Of a stretch of DNA of 37,125 nt, positions 1 to 8,165 are shown piece by piece. A program made the position numbers and the translations under genes. How positions within the stretch are numbered: position 1 is the stretch's first letter; each line of letters opens with the position of its first letter. The DNA lies in contig JAILFA010000093.1 of assembly GCA_024687125.1 (NCBI GenBank), positions 1 through 37,125 on the forward strand, given 5' to 3'. This DNA comes from Lachnospiraceae bacterium (GTDB lineage: Bacteria > Bacillota > Clostridia > Lachnospirales > Lachnospiraceae). The notes beneath the pieces were generated by a model that saw only the letters and a program-made list of their open reading frames with translations, did no database searches and had not been told where the DNA came from.

Positions 1-12
1 GGATCTGCCTCG

Positions 13-498
13 TTACGTTTTTGAATAAAACCTGCGCATCGGTTCCGCAAGACTTTCGATGCCTTCGTTGTCGATGCGCTTCAGGAGATGGTTGAGGTTC
101 AGCAGACTGGTCTTCAGCTGCCGGTCATCGATGAGTCCCCGGTCAAAGGCGTCGGCCAGTTCATCGAGATCGACGACCCGCAGGGTTCCGTCCGGACGGA
201 CGATGACATCTACCAGAAGGTCTGTTGTGATCAGACTCCCGTCCCGGATGCCGTCTCCGTAGTCCACGATATCGCAGTACCAGTAGAGCAGGGAATCATC
301 GCTGCGGCAGAACCGGCTGACCTTGCAGCCCTCCTGCAGGTAGTAGCAGGAGAATCCGCTGGAGAGATCGGGCTTCGGGTGGAGAGCTTTCCATTCGGTG
401 ATGATCAAACGGTCATCCATGAACAGGATCCGGTCGTCCCTGAGCTGTACACATTCATCGGGAATGATGCGTTTACGGTAGAGAATCGGATAGTCCAT
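13..498 (-). CDS. DUF402 domain protein
   Basis: A 161-residue soluble protein of the DUF402 (FomD-like) family. The diagnostic block is the late-middle stretch with WYCDIVDY, then TDLLVDVIV, RPDGT and VDLDELADA, an acid-rich surface that in characterised relatives binds a divalent metal and acts on nucleotide or phosphonate substrates; the substrate here is unknown. I start at 498 (MDYPILY) because GGAGG lies just upstream. The longer start at 534 has no ribosome site and sits inside a likely extended -10 (TGATAAAAT on the minus strand, 541-533), so it would not be transcribed. The gene is divergent from the large envelope gene at 555 and its downstream neighbour lies outside the window. Family assignment is firm, function open. 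Confidence 0.85.
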   Translation of the reverse strand: MDYPILYRKRIIPDECVQLRDDRILFMDDRLIITEWKALHPKPDLSSGFSCYYLQEGCKVSRFCRSDDSLLYWYCDIVDYGDGIRDGSLITTDLLVDVIVRPDGTLRVVDLDELADAFDRGLIDDRQLKTSLLNLNHLLKRIDNEGIESLAEPMRRFYSKT

Positions 499-532
499 CT
501 GTCCTCCCAGCTGTAAGAGAAATGTTTTTAAC

Positions 533-541
533 ATTTTATCA
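533..541 (-). promoter_or_regulatory. Extended -10 promoter for the DUF402 gene
   Basis: Read on the minus strand the sequence is TGATAAAAT, a TGn-extended -10. The expected start of transcription near 526 leaves a leader of about 28 nt that contains the GGAGG of the 498 start. No convincing -35 was found, which fits an extended -10. Inference from sequence only. Confidence 0.45.
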
Positions 542-554
542 CAGAATATAAAAG

Positions 555-3116
555 ATGCGCAGACTGTTTTTGAAAATACTTTATATCCTCGCTGTATTTT
601 TCCTCTTCCTGACGATCTTTTTCAGACTCGCGGGCGTGGAGGAAATGGACCAGACTTCGGCACTGGGAAGTGCGGGACTCCCGGTCGTGAAGCTTACGCT
701 TTCGGACGGGAGCGAGGCGGCGACCCTTCACGGTTATCTCGATGATATGAGCATACCGCTGATGCGCGGCACGATCCTGCCGGTCGCGGATGACAGAAAG
801 GTGCACCTCAGGATCGTGACCTACGGGGAACCGCTGGACAATGTCACCTACGAGGTCAGGGACATCACCGGTGAGCGCCTGATCGAGCAGGCGATGGTCA
901 CCGAACGGCGCGAGACACCGTACGGAGATATGGAGCTTTCCTTTACGCTCAAGGATCTGCTGGATGCCGGCGAGGAGTATTCGCTGGTGCTGAAGGCGCT
1001 CACTTCCCGGGGAACGGTGAATTATTACTCACGCATTCTGATCGCCGGTGATGAAGGGGAGGCGTTTTCCCGTGACGCGCTTTCCTTTGCCGCGGAGTTT
1101 CATGATATGACCTTTGACAAGGGCCGCAACAAGGAACTCATCACCTATCTGGAGTCCGATCGGACCGGTGACAATACCACATTTGCGCATGTCAATATCC
1201 ACTCGAGCCTCTCCCAGGTCACCTGGGGAGACCTCCCTGTCGATCATAATGAAACACATTCCATGCAGATCGATGACCTTAAGGACGATGTGATCATGCT
1301 GACCCTGCGGGGGGAGGTGATCCTGGTCTCCGATGAGGGCAGGCAGAACCCCTATGATATGACGGAGTATTTTCGGCTGCGCAGAGGAGAGAGCCGTCTG
1401 TATCTGCTGGACTATGACCGGACGATGCAGTACCGTTTTCTGGGTGACGCCTCGGATTTCGGGGCCGACAAGATCGGGCTGGGGATCGGTTCGGCGGATA
1501 TACCGTTCATGGAGAGTGAAAGCGGTGATGTCATCGTCTTTCAGGGAGGAGACCGGCTGTTCGAATACCGCAAAAAGACCGGCGAGCTGATCACGCTGTT
1601 TTCCTTTGAGGACAATGAAAACGGCGATGAACGGAGTACGTTCAGACAGCATGACTACCATGTCCTGGAAGCGTTTGATGACGGCAATGTGTCGTTTCTC
1701 GTTGCGGGCTATATGAACCGGGGTGAACATGAGGGACATGTCGGAGTCGCTTACTATCAGTATTCCGCGGATATCAAGCAGCTGACGGAGAGAGCGTTCC
1801 TTCCGTCGGCCGCCTCTCCGGAGATTCTCAGGGCATATGTGGACCGCATGGCTTACAGCGGGACCAGAGACGAGCTCTATCTGATGCTCGCGGACGACGT
1901 GATCATGGTCGATCCGGATACCGGAGGTGTGGAGACCGTGATCGAGAACGCGGCCAGCAGCCCCTATTTCCGCTCCAATTCCGGTGCGATCTTCGCCCGT
2001 TCCGAGGGCGCGGGAGGCCAGAGGATCACCATGGCGCAGTTCCGAAACGGAGAAATGGGAGAGATCGTTGCGCAGCCCGGGACGATGCTCCTTCCGCTCG
2101 GCTTCATGCAGGAGGATCTGGTATACGGCATAGTTTATGAGGAGGATGTCCGCCGTGACCAGACAGGAAGCTTTGTGTATCCGATGCGCAGGGTCCTGAT
2201 CCGCGATGCGGCCGGCAATCAGCTGGAAAACTATGAACGGGAAGGCGTCTTTGTCGTTTCCGCCGATATTGAGGGCAACCAGATCCGACTGAACCGTGTG
2301 ATCCTCGATGAAAACACAGGCTTTTACGAGGAGACGGAGGGCGATCAGATCGTCAATACGCTGGAAGCCAAATCCAGGATCAACCGTGTGATCACGGTCG
2401 TGACAGAGCCGTGGGAGAGAGTCGTGGAGATCGACCTGCGTGAGGAGGTGGACGTCTCCCGGCTCAAGCTGATCAACCCGCGCTTTGTCCAGCCGGAGGA
2501 AAACGCTCAGTTCGCGATGCCCGATCCCGAACCCAGAGGGACATATTTCTACGTCTACGGCGGAGCAAGTCAGATCCCGGAGATCCTGTCCGATGAAGCC
2601 GAGGCGGTCACGGCGGCGGTCATGTCCAGCGCTTCCGTAGTAGATAATCATGACCGGTATGTCTGGCAGAAAAGAGGGCTGTCGGCGCGCAATCAGATCA
2701 TGGCGATCACACACGCGGCAGCAGCCTCCGGACCGTATACAGGGGAGAATACTTCAGCTGAATGTCTGAAACTGATGCTGGATCACCGCGGCGTCAACCG
2801 GAATACCCAGGAGCTGCTGGACGAGGGGGCATCCTTTGCGGAGATCCTGAACATCTGTCTGCCGGAATGCCGGGCGCTGACGCTCACCGGCTGCGATCTC
2901 TCGGCGATGCTCTATTACGTGAATCAGGATATCCCGGTTTTGGTATCTCTCAGGGACAGCAACGCACTGCTGCTGATCGGATTCAATGAATCGGAACTGG
3001 TCCTGGTGGATCCCTCCAGAAGTCCGGAAGAGCGCGTGTACAAGATCACGCGCTCTCAGGGAAACAGACTGTTTGAACAGAGCGGAAACAGGTTTACGAC
3101 CTATTATTTCCGCTGA
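555..3116 (+). CDS. Membrane-anchored beta-propeller-like protein with a C39-like pseudopeptidase domain
   Basis: 853 residues, not recognised as a named family. Residues about 5-27 form an uncleaved signal anchor, so the bulk is extracytoplasmic. Residues about 60-170 resemble a beta-sandwich (MRGTILPVADDRKVHLRIVTYG). About 190-650 are short repeated beta-strand segments ending in phrases such as DVIMVDPDTGG and RLFEYRKKTGEL, which look like a propeller. The last 145 residues have the layout of a papain/C39_2 peptidase domain. Where the family has NDCGP..L.MIL this protein has ENTSAECLKLML, giving Thr at the Cys position, and the usual His before the GY/GF turn is Asn (SNALLLIGF). The Asp of VDP is kept. 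It is therefore probably a non-catalytic fold that binds peptide or glycan. There is no clear Shine-Dalgarno before 555; that start is kept because it gives a normal signal anchor. Confidence 0.7.
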   Translation: MRRLFLKILYILAVFFLFLTIFFRLAGVEEMDQTSALGSAGLPVVKLTLSDGSEAATLHGYLDDMSIPLMRGTILPVADDRKVHLRIVTYGEPLDNVTYEVRDITGERLIEQAMVTERRETPYGDMELSFTLKDLLDAGEEYSLVLKALTSRGTVNYYSRILIAGDEGEAFSRDALSFAAEFHDMTFDKGRNKELITYLESDRTGDNTTFAHVNIHSSLSQVTWGDLPVDHNETHSMQIDDLKDDVIMLTLRGEVILVSDEGRQNPYDMTEYFRLRRGESRLYLLDYDRTMQYRFLGDASDFGADKIGLGIGSADIPFMESESGDVIVFQGGDRLFEYRKKTGELITLFSFEDNENGDERSTFRQHDYHVLEAFDDGNVSFLVAGYMNRGEHEGHVGVAYYQYSADIKQLTERAFLPSAASPEILRAYVDRMAYSGTRDELYLMLADDVIMVDPDTGGVETVIENAASSPYFRSNSGAIFARSEGAGGQRITMAQFRNGEMGEIVAQPGTMLLPLGFMQEDLVYGIVYEEDVRRDQTGSFVYPMRRVLIRDAAGNQLENYEREGVFVVSADIEGNQIRLNRVILDENTGFYEETEGDQIVNTLEAKSRINRVITVVTEPWERVVEIDLREEVDVSRLKLINPRFVQPEENAQFAMPDPEPRGTYFYVYGGASQIPEILSDEAEAVTAAVMSSASVVDNHDRYVWQKRGLSARNQIMAITHAAAASGPYTGENTSAECLKLMLDHRGVNRNTQELLDEGASFAEILNICLPECRALTLTGCDLSAMLYYVNQDIPVLVSLRDSNALLLIGFNESELVLVDPSRSPEERVYKITRSQGNRLFEQSGNRFTTYYFR

Positions 3117-3132
3117 ACGATCAGAGCCGGCA

Positions 3133-4320
3133 TCACAGCTCGCCGGCCATATACCTTGAAACGAAGCTATTGATGCGTTCTACCGGGTTGAGCAGATCGC
3201 TGATCGAGGTATCGTGGTTGAGTGTATCGATCAGATAGGCGATATATTTGCTCATATCACAGCTGATATACCACTCTCTGGAGAGGAGTTCCGGTGACTG
3301 GTAGATCAGGTTCGTTGTCAGGATCCGGTCGATCGTTCCCTCTGCAAAGGCATCATCGAAGGGGGCAAGGCCCGCGGTGAAGAGTCCGAATGTGGAGAAG
3401 ACAAAGATCCGTGCGGCTTTGCGGCTTTTCAGCGCGCGGGCGACATCAAGGATACTTTCGCCGGACGAGATCATGTCGTCGATGATGATCACGTCCTTGC
3501 CCTCCACAGAGGCACCGAGGAATTCATGCGCGAGGATGGGGTTGCGCCCGTCGACGACCTGTGTATAGTCGCGCCGCTTGTAGAACATTCCGACGTCAAG
3601 TCCCAGAACGCTTCCAAGATACACGGCCCGGTTCATGCCGCCTTCATCCGGGCTGATGACCATCATGTGATCCGCGTCGATCTTCAGTCCCTGCACATTC
3701 AGGAGCAGTCCCTTAATGAACTGGTACGTGGTACGGACCGTCTCGAAGCCGTGGAGCGGAATGGCGTTCTGTACGCGGGGGTCGTGCGCTTCAAAGGTGA
3801 TGATGTTGTCTACCCCCATGTGTACCAGCTCCTGCAGAGCGATGGCGCAGTCCAGGGATTCCCGGGAGCTGCGTTTGTGCTGCCGGCTCTCGTAGAGGAA
3901 CGGCATGATCACCGTGATCCGCCGCGCCTTGCCGCCGACGGCTGCGATGATGCGCTTGAGATCCTGGTAGTGGTCATCCGGTGACATGTGGTTTTCCATG
4001 CCGAACAGCTTGTAGGTGAGGGAGTAGTTCGTGACATCAACGAGCAGATAGAGGTCATCGCCGCGCACGGACTGCTTGATCACGCCCTTGGCTTCACCGG
4101 TGCCGAATCTCGGCGTTTCCGCCGGGAGCAGATAGGAGGGGCGTTCATAACCGGTAAAGGCCAGGCTCCCCTTGTGCTCGTTTTCCCGTTCGGACCGCCA
4201 TCTGACAAGATACTTGTCAACCTGTTCCCCGAGCGTTTTGCAGCCGTTGAGGGCAATGATGCCCAGACTGCCGACGGGGATCGTCTCGAGATTGCGCTTT
4301 TCTTCTCTGTTTTTCGACAT
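3133..4320 (-). CDS. prs: Ribose-phosphate pyrophosphokinase (PRPP synthetase), long clostridial form
   Basis: Makes 5-phosphoribosyl-1-pyrophosphate from ribose-5-phosphate and ATP for nucleotide, His and Trp synthesis. Seen: the PRPP-binding loop VIIIDDMISSGES near residues 275-287, the catalytic flexible-loop region MPFLYESRQHKRSSRE near 140-155, and the central FEAHDPRVQNAIP segment. At 395 residues it is longer than the usual ~315 because of an N-terminal extension and extra C-terminal residues; this longer variant is known in Clostridia. The start has AGGAGG 9 nt upstream. It is the last gene of the murC-dnaD-dnaC-prs string on the minus strand, 50 nt after the dnaC-like gene, and converges on the envelope gene with a 16-nt gap. 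A second, standard-length prs may exist elsewhere in the genome. Confidence 0.9.
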   Translation of the reverse strand: MSKNREEKRNLETIPVGSLGIIALNGCKTLGEQVDKYLVRWRSERENEHKGSLAFTGYERPSYLLPAETPRFGTGEAKGVIKQSVRGDDLYLLVDVTNYSLTYKLFGMENHMSPDDHYQDLKRIIAAVGGKARRITVIMPFLYESRQHKRSSRESLDCAIALQELVHMGVDNIITFEAHDPRVQNAIPLHGFETVRTTYQFIKGLLLNVQGLKIDADHMMVISPDEGGMNRAVYLGSVLGLDVGMFYKRRDYTQVVDGRNPILAHEFLGASVEGKDVIIIDDMISSGESILDVARALKSRKAARIFVFSTFGLFTAGLAPFDDAFAEGTIDRILTTNLIYQSPELLSREWYISCDMSKYIAYLIDTLNHDTSISDLLNPVERINSFVSRYMAGEL

Positions 4321-4370
4321 GTGATCGTCTTCCTCCTGTGATCAATTCCTATGTATCTGATGCTGTCTTT

Positions 4371-5333
4371 TCAGGACAGGTATTCTCCGAGTCTTATATC
4401 GCTCCCTGTGAGTTTGAGGATCATGCTGCTGCTCACCAGCCTTGACATGATGCGCTCGGCGTAGATCCGCTGCAGGTCGTCAAGCCCGAGATTGGTGGAG
4501 ATGACCATCTTCCGTCCCCGGATCTGGCGCTCATTGAGCAGCGTGAACAGCTGCTCGACGGAAAAAGCATTGGTCAGCTCCGTCCCCAGATCGTCGATGA
4601 CGAGCAGGTCGCAGGTCATCAGATCCAGCTGCAGAGTATCCGGCTCGTCCTCGGAATCCCGTGCGAATTTCTGTCTGGCCAGAAGCTCAAAGAGAGAGAC
4701 GGCGCTGAAGTACAGCACCTTATAGCCGCGCCGGATCAGCTCTCCCGCGACACAGACAGAGAGGGTGGTCTTGCCGGTACCGACACTGCCCATAAAGAGC
4801 AGGTTCTTTCCGGCTTCGTCAAAATGCTCCGTGAAGTTCTTCGCCGCATCCCGTGCGCCGATAAAATGCGCGAGATCTTCGGGTGAAGAGCTGTAAGGCT
4901 GCTCGGAGATCGTATCAAACCGCATCTTCTGCGCCAGGGATTCCAGATGTGACTGCGCATAGAGGATCTGCGTCTCGCGCCTGCGGAAACAGGCACATTT
5001 CTGCCCATCCGAAAAGCCGGTATCCTGACATACCGGGCATTCATAGACATTTTCCAGGTAATCCGCCGGGAATCCGGCATCTGTCAGAAGTGCCGCGCGC
5101 TTGCGGCTGATCTCCTCAAATCTGCCGCGGAAATCCGCAGGAGCATCCGTTCCGGTCGAGAAACGCGACGAAAAGTCCCTGGCCGCCTGCGAGACGGCGT
5201 CGTCCAGCTCGGAAAACGCGGGGATCGCAGCGCGGATCTCAAGCAGCCGTTTTTCGCGGAGATGTCTGGCGCGCGTCCGCTTTTCCTCATACTCCCTGGC
5301 GATCTTGTCAAATTGTTCGTTGGTAAGTGGCAC
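4371..5333 (-). CDS. dnaC: DnaC/DnaI-type AAA+ helicase loader
   Basis: 320 residues. An N-terminal helical part is followed by a zinc-binding module (C99, C102, C113, C115 in CPVCQDTGF..CACF) as in DnaI, where it contacts the replicative helicase. The AAA+ domain has Walker A GSVGTGKT (182-189), Walker B LLVIDDLG (243-250), sensor-1 ISTN (278-281) and an arginine-finger region SRL near 297-299. In Firmicutes this protein loads the DnaB-type helicase with DnaD during initiation and restart. Its gene follows dnaD by 17 nt on the same strand, the expected primosome pair. Annotation pipelines usually call it an ATP-binding DnaA/DnaC-like protein; DnaI is the functional equivalent. Confidence 0.92.
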   Translation of the reverse strand: MPLTNEQFDKIAREYEEKRTRARHLREKRLLEIRAAIPAFSELDDAVSQAARDFSSRFSTGTDAPADFRGRFEEISRKRAALLTDAGFPADYLENVYECPVCQDTGFSDGQKCACFRRRETQILYAQSHLESLAQKMRFDTISEQPYSSSPEDLAHFIGARDAAKNFTEHFDEAGKNLLFMGSVGTGKTTLSVCVAGELIRRGYKVLYFSAVSLFELLARQKFARDSEDEPDTLQLDLMTCDLLVIDDLGTELTNAFSVEQLFTLLNERQIRGRKMVISTNLGLDDLQRIYAERIMSRLVSSSMILKLTGSDIRLGEYLS

Positions 5334-5350
5334 GGACCCTCCTGTATCGA

Positions 5351-6418
5351 TCAGTTGCGGATAAGCTTCTTTTCCAGGGAAGCATAATCGTAACTGCGCT
5401 CCTCCCTGAAGTTATGTATGCGCCCGTTCTGCGCTGCGTTCTGTGCAGGGGCACTGACCCGCGTGCGCGCTTTTTTCTGCTCTTCGTAGGCTTCGTCGAG
5501 GGCACGGATATCAGCCTTTTTGGTGACACCTGCCTCGTGCCATTTGGTGAGGATGCCGTCGCAGTACTCCAGACGCCTCTTCTGTGTGGCGAGGACAGTG
5601 CGCGAGCAGGCCTCACGGATAACATCGATAGAAAGACGGTATTCGGACATCCAGCGCTCGATAAAGGCAGCCTCCGTGGCTGTCGGCAGGTTGGAGAGTC
5701 CGAGCAGATCCATGACCTCGTAGATACGTTTGTCGTATTTGAAGGATCCCTGCTTTGCCTGCGAGGGTGTCTCGTAGCCGCTTTCCTGCCAGCGTACGGC
5801 GACACGTTCTATGTAGCGGAAATCCCGTTTGTCCCGCTCCACGCAGTACTGCAGAAGATAGTCGATGAGCTCGTCGGAAAACCGGAGCGTATCGTGGATA
5901 TAGAGAAGAGAATGGACATCCGCCTCACTCAGCGGCCGTTTGAGATATCTCTCCGCGATGAACATCAGCTGCGAGCAGTCTTCCGGTTCCGCGGCAGGCG
6001 CAGCATTCACAGGAGCAGCGGCGCGGCGCGGCTTGGAGGGAACCGGCTCCTCCGCGGGAGCGGGCGTCTCAGCGGCCGGAAGAGAGGCCACGTGGATCTC
6101 ATCATGTGCCCGGCCGGCGAGATCCTCCAGATGGATGCCGGTGAGTTTGCGCGATCTGTCGTACTCCATGGAAACGATCCCGCGCTTTTCCCAGAATTTC
6201 AGAGCCCGCGTGACATCTTTTTCCGTGAGATTAAAACGGTCGGCGAGATCCGAAAGGCTCGTCGGCAGATCGGCGCGCATCATACGCAGCAGATACAGAT
6301 AGATCTTGAGCTGCGCGTCATTGGCCTCACTCATATATTCATCGATAAAGATATTGGAGACAGCGGTAGTATCCGCCTCGACTCCGGATTCTCTGTTGAT
6401 CGAAACACGTCCCATCAT
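5351..6418 (-). CDS. dnaD: DnaD-domain primosome protein
   Basis: 355 residues. The N-terminal winged-helix DnaD_N-like domain (MGRVSINRES to about 100: TSLSDLADRFNLTEKDVTRALKFWEKRGIV) is followed by an Ala/Pro linker and two C-terminal DnaB_2/DnaD domains, each ending in the YxxxIxxxW signature (YIERVAVRW and YCDGILTKW). In Bacillus-type replication DnaD remodels origin DNA and recruits helicase with DnaI. The frame stays open upstream to 6622, but a TGCTATAAT promoter at 6458-6450 and a GGGGG site at 6434-6430 put the real start at the ATG-ATG pair 6418/6415. It leads a transcript with the helicase loader and prs. Two DnaB_2 domains rather than one is the usual clostridial form. Confidence 0.9.
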   Translation of the reverse strand: MMGRVSINRESGVEADTTAVSNIFIDEYMSEANDAQLKIYLYLLRMMRADLPTSLSDLADRFNLTEKDVTRALKFWEKRGIVSMEYDRSRKLTGIHLEDLAGRAHDEIHVASLPAAETPAPAEEPVPSKPRRAAAPVNAAPAAEPEDCSQLMFIAERYLKRPLSEADVHSLLYIHDTLRFSDELIDYLLQYCVERDKRDFRYIERVAVRWQESGYETPSQAKQGSFKYDKRIYEVMDLLGLSNLPTATEAAFIERWMSEYRLSIDVIREACSRTVLATQKRRLEYCDGILTKWHEAGVTKKADIRALDEAYEEQKKARTRVSAPAQNAAQNGRIHNFREERSYDYASLEKKLIRN

Positions 6419-6449
6419 AAAGCATGTAACCCCCGTAACAAGCATTTGG

Positions 6450-6458
6450 ATTATAGCA
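6450..6458 (-). promoter_or_regulatory. Extended -10 promoter of dnaD
   Basis: On the minus strand the sequence is TGCTATAAT, a perfect TGn-TATAAT. The predicted transcript starts near 6443 and carries the GGGGG ribosome site before the 6418 start. No good -35 was found, so activity should rest on the extended -10 or on factors bound at the repeats just upstream. Confidence 0.6.
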
Positions 6459-6525
6459 CAGGGATCCTGAAAATGGTAGAGGTAAAATGGCCGCGAGCCC
6501 AGTACTGGCGGGCACTCCAGATGTC

Positions 6526-6552
6526 TGTGGATATTGTGGATTCCGTGGAAAA
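6526..6552 (+). promoter_or_regulatory. Three contiguous DnaA-box-like 9-mers upstream of dnaD
   Basis: TGTGGATAT, TGTGGATTC and CGTGGAAAA follow one another with no gap. The DnaA-box consensus in this orientation is TGTGNATAA, so they match 8, 7 and 6-7 of 9. More degenerate copies lie nearby in both orientations (GGTGGAAGA minus at 6564-6556, GGTGGAAAT minus at 6593-6585, AGTGGAAAA at 6632-6640). Position upstream of the dnaD promoter suggests a regulatory site; binding is inferred. Confidence 0.4.
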
Positions 6553-6596
6553 GTTCTTCCACCGCCTGCATTTGGCGGATCGGATTTCCACCATCC

Positions 6597-6620
6597 GGGG
6601 AAGAAAAAATTTTCTTCCCC
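6597..6620. repeat. Perfect 11-bp inverted repeat between murC and dnaD
   Basis: GGGGAAGAAAA and TTTTCTTCCCC are separated by AA. As RNA it could fold into a stem soon after the murC stop, but no T tract follows on the minus strand, so it is a weak candidate for a terminator. A palindromic protein-binding site in the dnaD control region fits equally well. Confidence 0.6.
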
Positions 6621-6640
6621 ATTGTGGGAAAAGTGGAAAA

Positions 6641-8029
6641 TCAGGAGTCGGAGAGCATGGAGTATCCGATCCTGTCAATCGTACCGGCTCCCATGAATAT
6701 CAACAGGTCGTTTTCGCAACATTTTTTTTCAAGAAAGCTCTGGATCTCCGAAAATGACGGAAAATAATAACAGGGGTGCCCGAGATTCCGTATTTTTTCC
6801 TGCAGATCGCGGGAACTGATCCCCAGCGTGTCTGTTTCGCGCGCCGCGTAAATGTCCGCGAGGACCACCTCGTCCGCGAGTGTCAGCGCGTCCGCGAAAT
6901 CGTCCATCAGAGCCTTGGTGCGCGTATAGGTATGCGACTGAAACGCGCACCAGACGCGTGAAAAGCCAAGAGAGCGCGCAGCGGTCAGTGTCGCGCGGAT
7001 CTCCGACGGATGATGCGCGTAATCATCGACGATGGTGACGCCGCCTTTCACACCGAGCTTCTGGAAGCGGCGGGAGGCGCCGGTAAAGGAGGAGAGCGCC
7101 CGCGCGATGACGGCGTCATCGACTGCGAGCAGACGCGCGGCGGCGATGGCCGCCAGGGCATTGCGCACATTGTGGTCGCCGGGGACCTGCAGGGTGATCT
7201 CCAGGGAGGAGCCGTCTTTGGAGACCGCCCGGAACTTTGTCTCCATGCGGTCATGAACGATATCCTCGGCGAGCAGATCACTGTCCGGCGCAAAACCGGT
7301 CGTGATCACGTTTCTGCAGGGCAGGTCATCCGTGATCTCCCGCGGATCCGGGATCGTATCCCCGAGAATGACGGTTCCGTTTTCCGGGACGCGCGCGGCG
7401 AAACGCCGGAACGAGGAGCGGATGTCATCGAGATCCTTGAAGAAATCGAGATGATCCGCTTCAATGTTCAGGATGACGCCGATCCGCGGTGAAAGAGAGA
7501 GAAAGCTGTTGGTGTATTCGCAGGCCTCCGCGACGAAAACATCGGAGGAGCCGATCCGGACATTGCCTCCGATCGCCGGGAAGACGGCACCGACGGAGAG
7601 CGTCGGATCCGCGCCGGCTTCCGTGAGGATCTGCGAGAGCATGGCGGTCGTGGTGGTCTTGCCGTGGGTTCCCGCAACAGCGACGGAGCGGGCGTACTGC
7701 GCCATGATCTGTCCCAGAAGCTCGGCCCGTGTGAGCATCGGGATCCCGCAGCGCACGGCCTCGGCATATTCCTCGTTGTCCGGGTGGATCGCGGCGGTGT
7801 AGACGACCAGATCGATCGGTGAAAACCGGGTGATGTTATCGGCGAGCTGCGGAACAGCGACCTCGAAGCCGAGGGCTCTGAGCTCCTCTACCTGTTCTCC
7901 TTCCTCGCGGTCGGAGCCTGTGACGCGAAAACCGGCATTTTTCAGGATCCTCGCGAGACCGCTCATGGAGATGCCGCCGATCCCGATGAAATGGACGGAA
8001 ACCGGATGTGAAAAATCGATCGATACCAT
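6641..8029 (-). CDS. murC: UDP-N-acetylmuramate-L-alanine ligase
   Basis: 462 residues, the normal length. It adds L-Ala to UDP-MurNAc with ATP in the cytoplasm, the first peptide step of peptidoglycan synthesis. Seen: N-terminal Rossmann motif FIGIGGISMSG (14-24), Mur-ligase ATP loop GTHGKTTTT (120-128), ILNIEADHLDFF in the middle, and the C-terminal DDYAHHPSEI motif typical of MurC. The ATG follows AGGAGG by a few bases. It is divergent from glgC with a 136-bp control region, and is followed on the same strand by dnaD after a 222-bp gap with its own promoter. Other mur genes are not adjacent, so this is an isolated murC, common in clostridia. Confidence 0.97.
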   Translation of the reverse strand: MVSIDFSHPVSVHFIGIGGISMSGLARILKNAGFRVTGSDREEGEQVEELRALGFEVAVPQLADNITRFSPIDLVVYTAAIHPDNEEYAEAVRCGIPMLTRAELLGQIMAQYARSVAVAGTHGKTTTTAMLSQILTEAGADPTLSVGAVFPAIGGNVRIGSSDVFVAEACEYTNSFLSLSPRIGVILNIEADHLDFFKDLDDIRSSFRRFAARVPENGTVILGDTIPDPREITDDLPCRNVITTGFAPDSDLLAEDIVHDRMETKFRAVSKDGSSLEITLQVPGDHNVRNALAAIAAARLLAVDDAVIARALSSFTGASRRFQKLGVKGGVTIVDDYAHHPSEIRATLTAARSLGFSRVWCAFQSHTYTRTKALMDDFADALTLADEVVLADIYAARETDTLGISSRDLQEKIRNLGHPCYYFPSFSEIQSFLEKKCCENDLLIFMGAGTIDRIGYSMLSDS

Positions 8030-8096
8030 AGATACCTCCTCAGATCATAATCCTACTCTAATATAGTATCACTCCCACAAAACAACGCAATCAGTA

Positions 8097-8125
8097 TTCA
8101 CAAAAATCGCTGCCTATGATAAAAT
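8097..8125 (+). promoter_or_regulatory. Sigma-A-type promoter of the glgC operon
   Basis: TTCACA and TAAAAT with a 17-bp spacer lie 41 bp before the glgC start, in the murC-glgC divergent region. Each hexamer has one mismatch to consensus. AGGGGG at 8154-8159 serves as the ribosome site for the GTG start. Confidence 0.65.
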
Positions 8126-8165
8126 ACAACCATATGGCATCACCCGACTTTTCAGGGGGACAGAA

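Noticed and set aside
3124..3153. GCCGGC...GCCGGC hairpin between the convergent 853-aa gene and prs as a bidirectional terminator
   Set aside because: Stem of six pairs only and no T tract on either side.
5327..6757. Plus-strand open frame of 476 codons opposite dnaD
   Set aside because: It is the complement of a clear DnaD gene with domain motifs; the plus-strand translation shows none.
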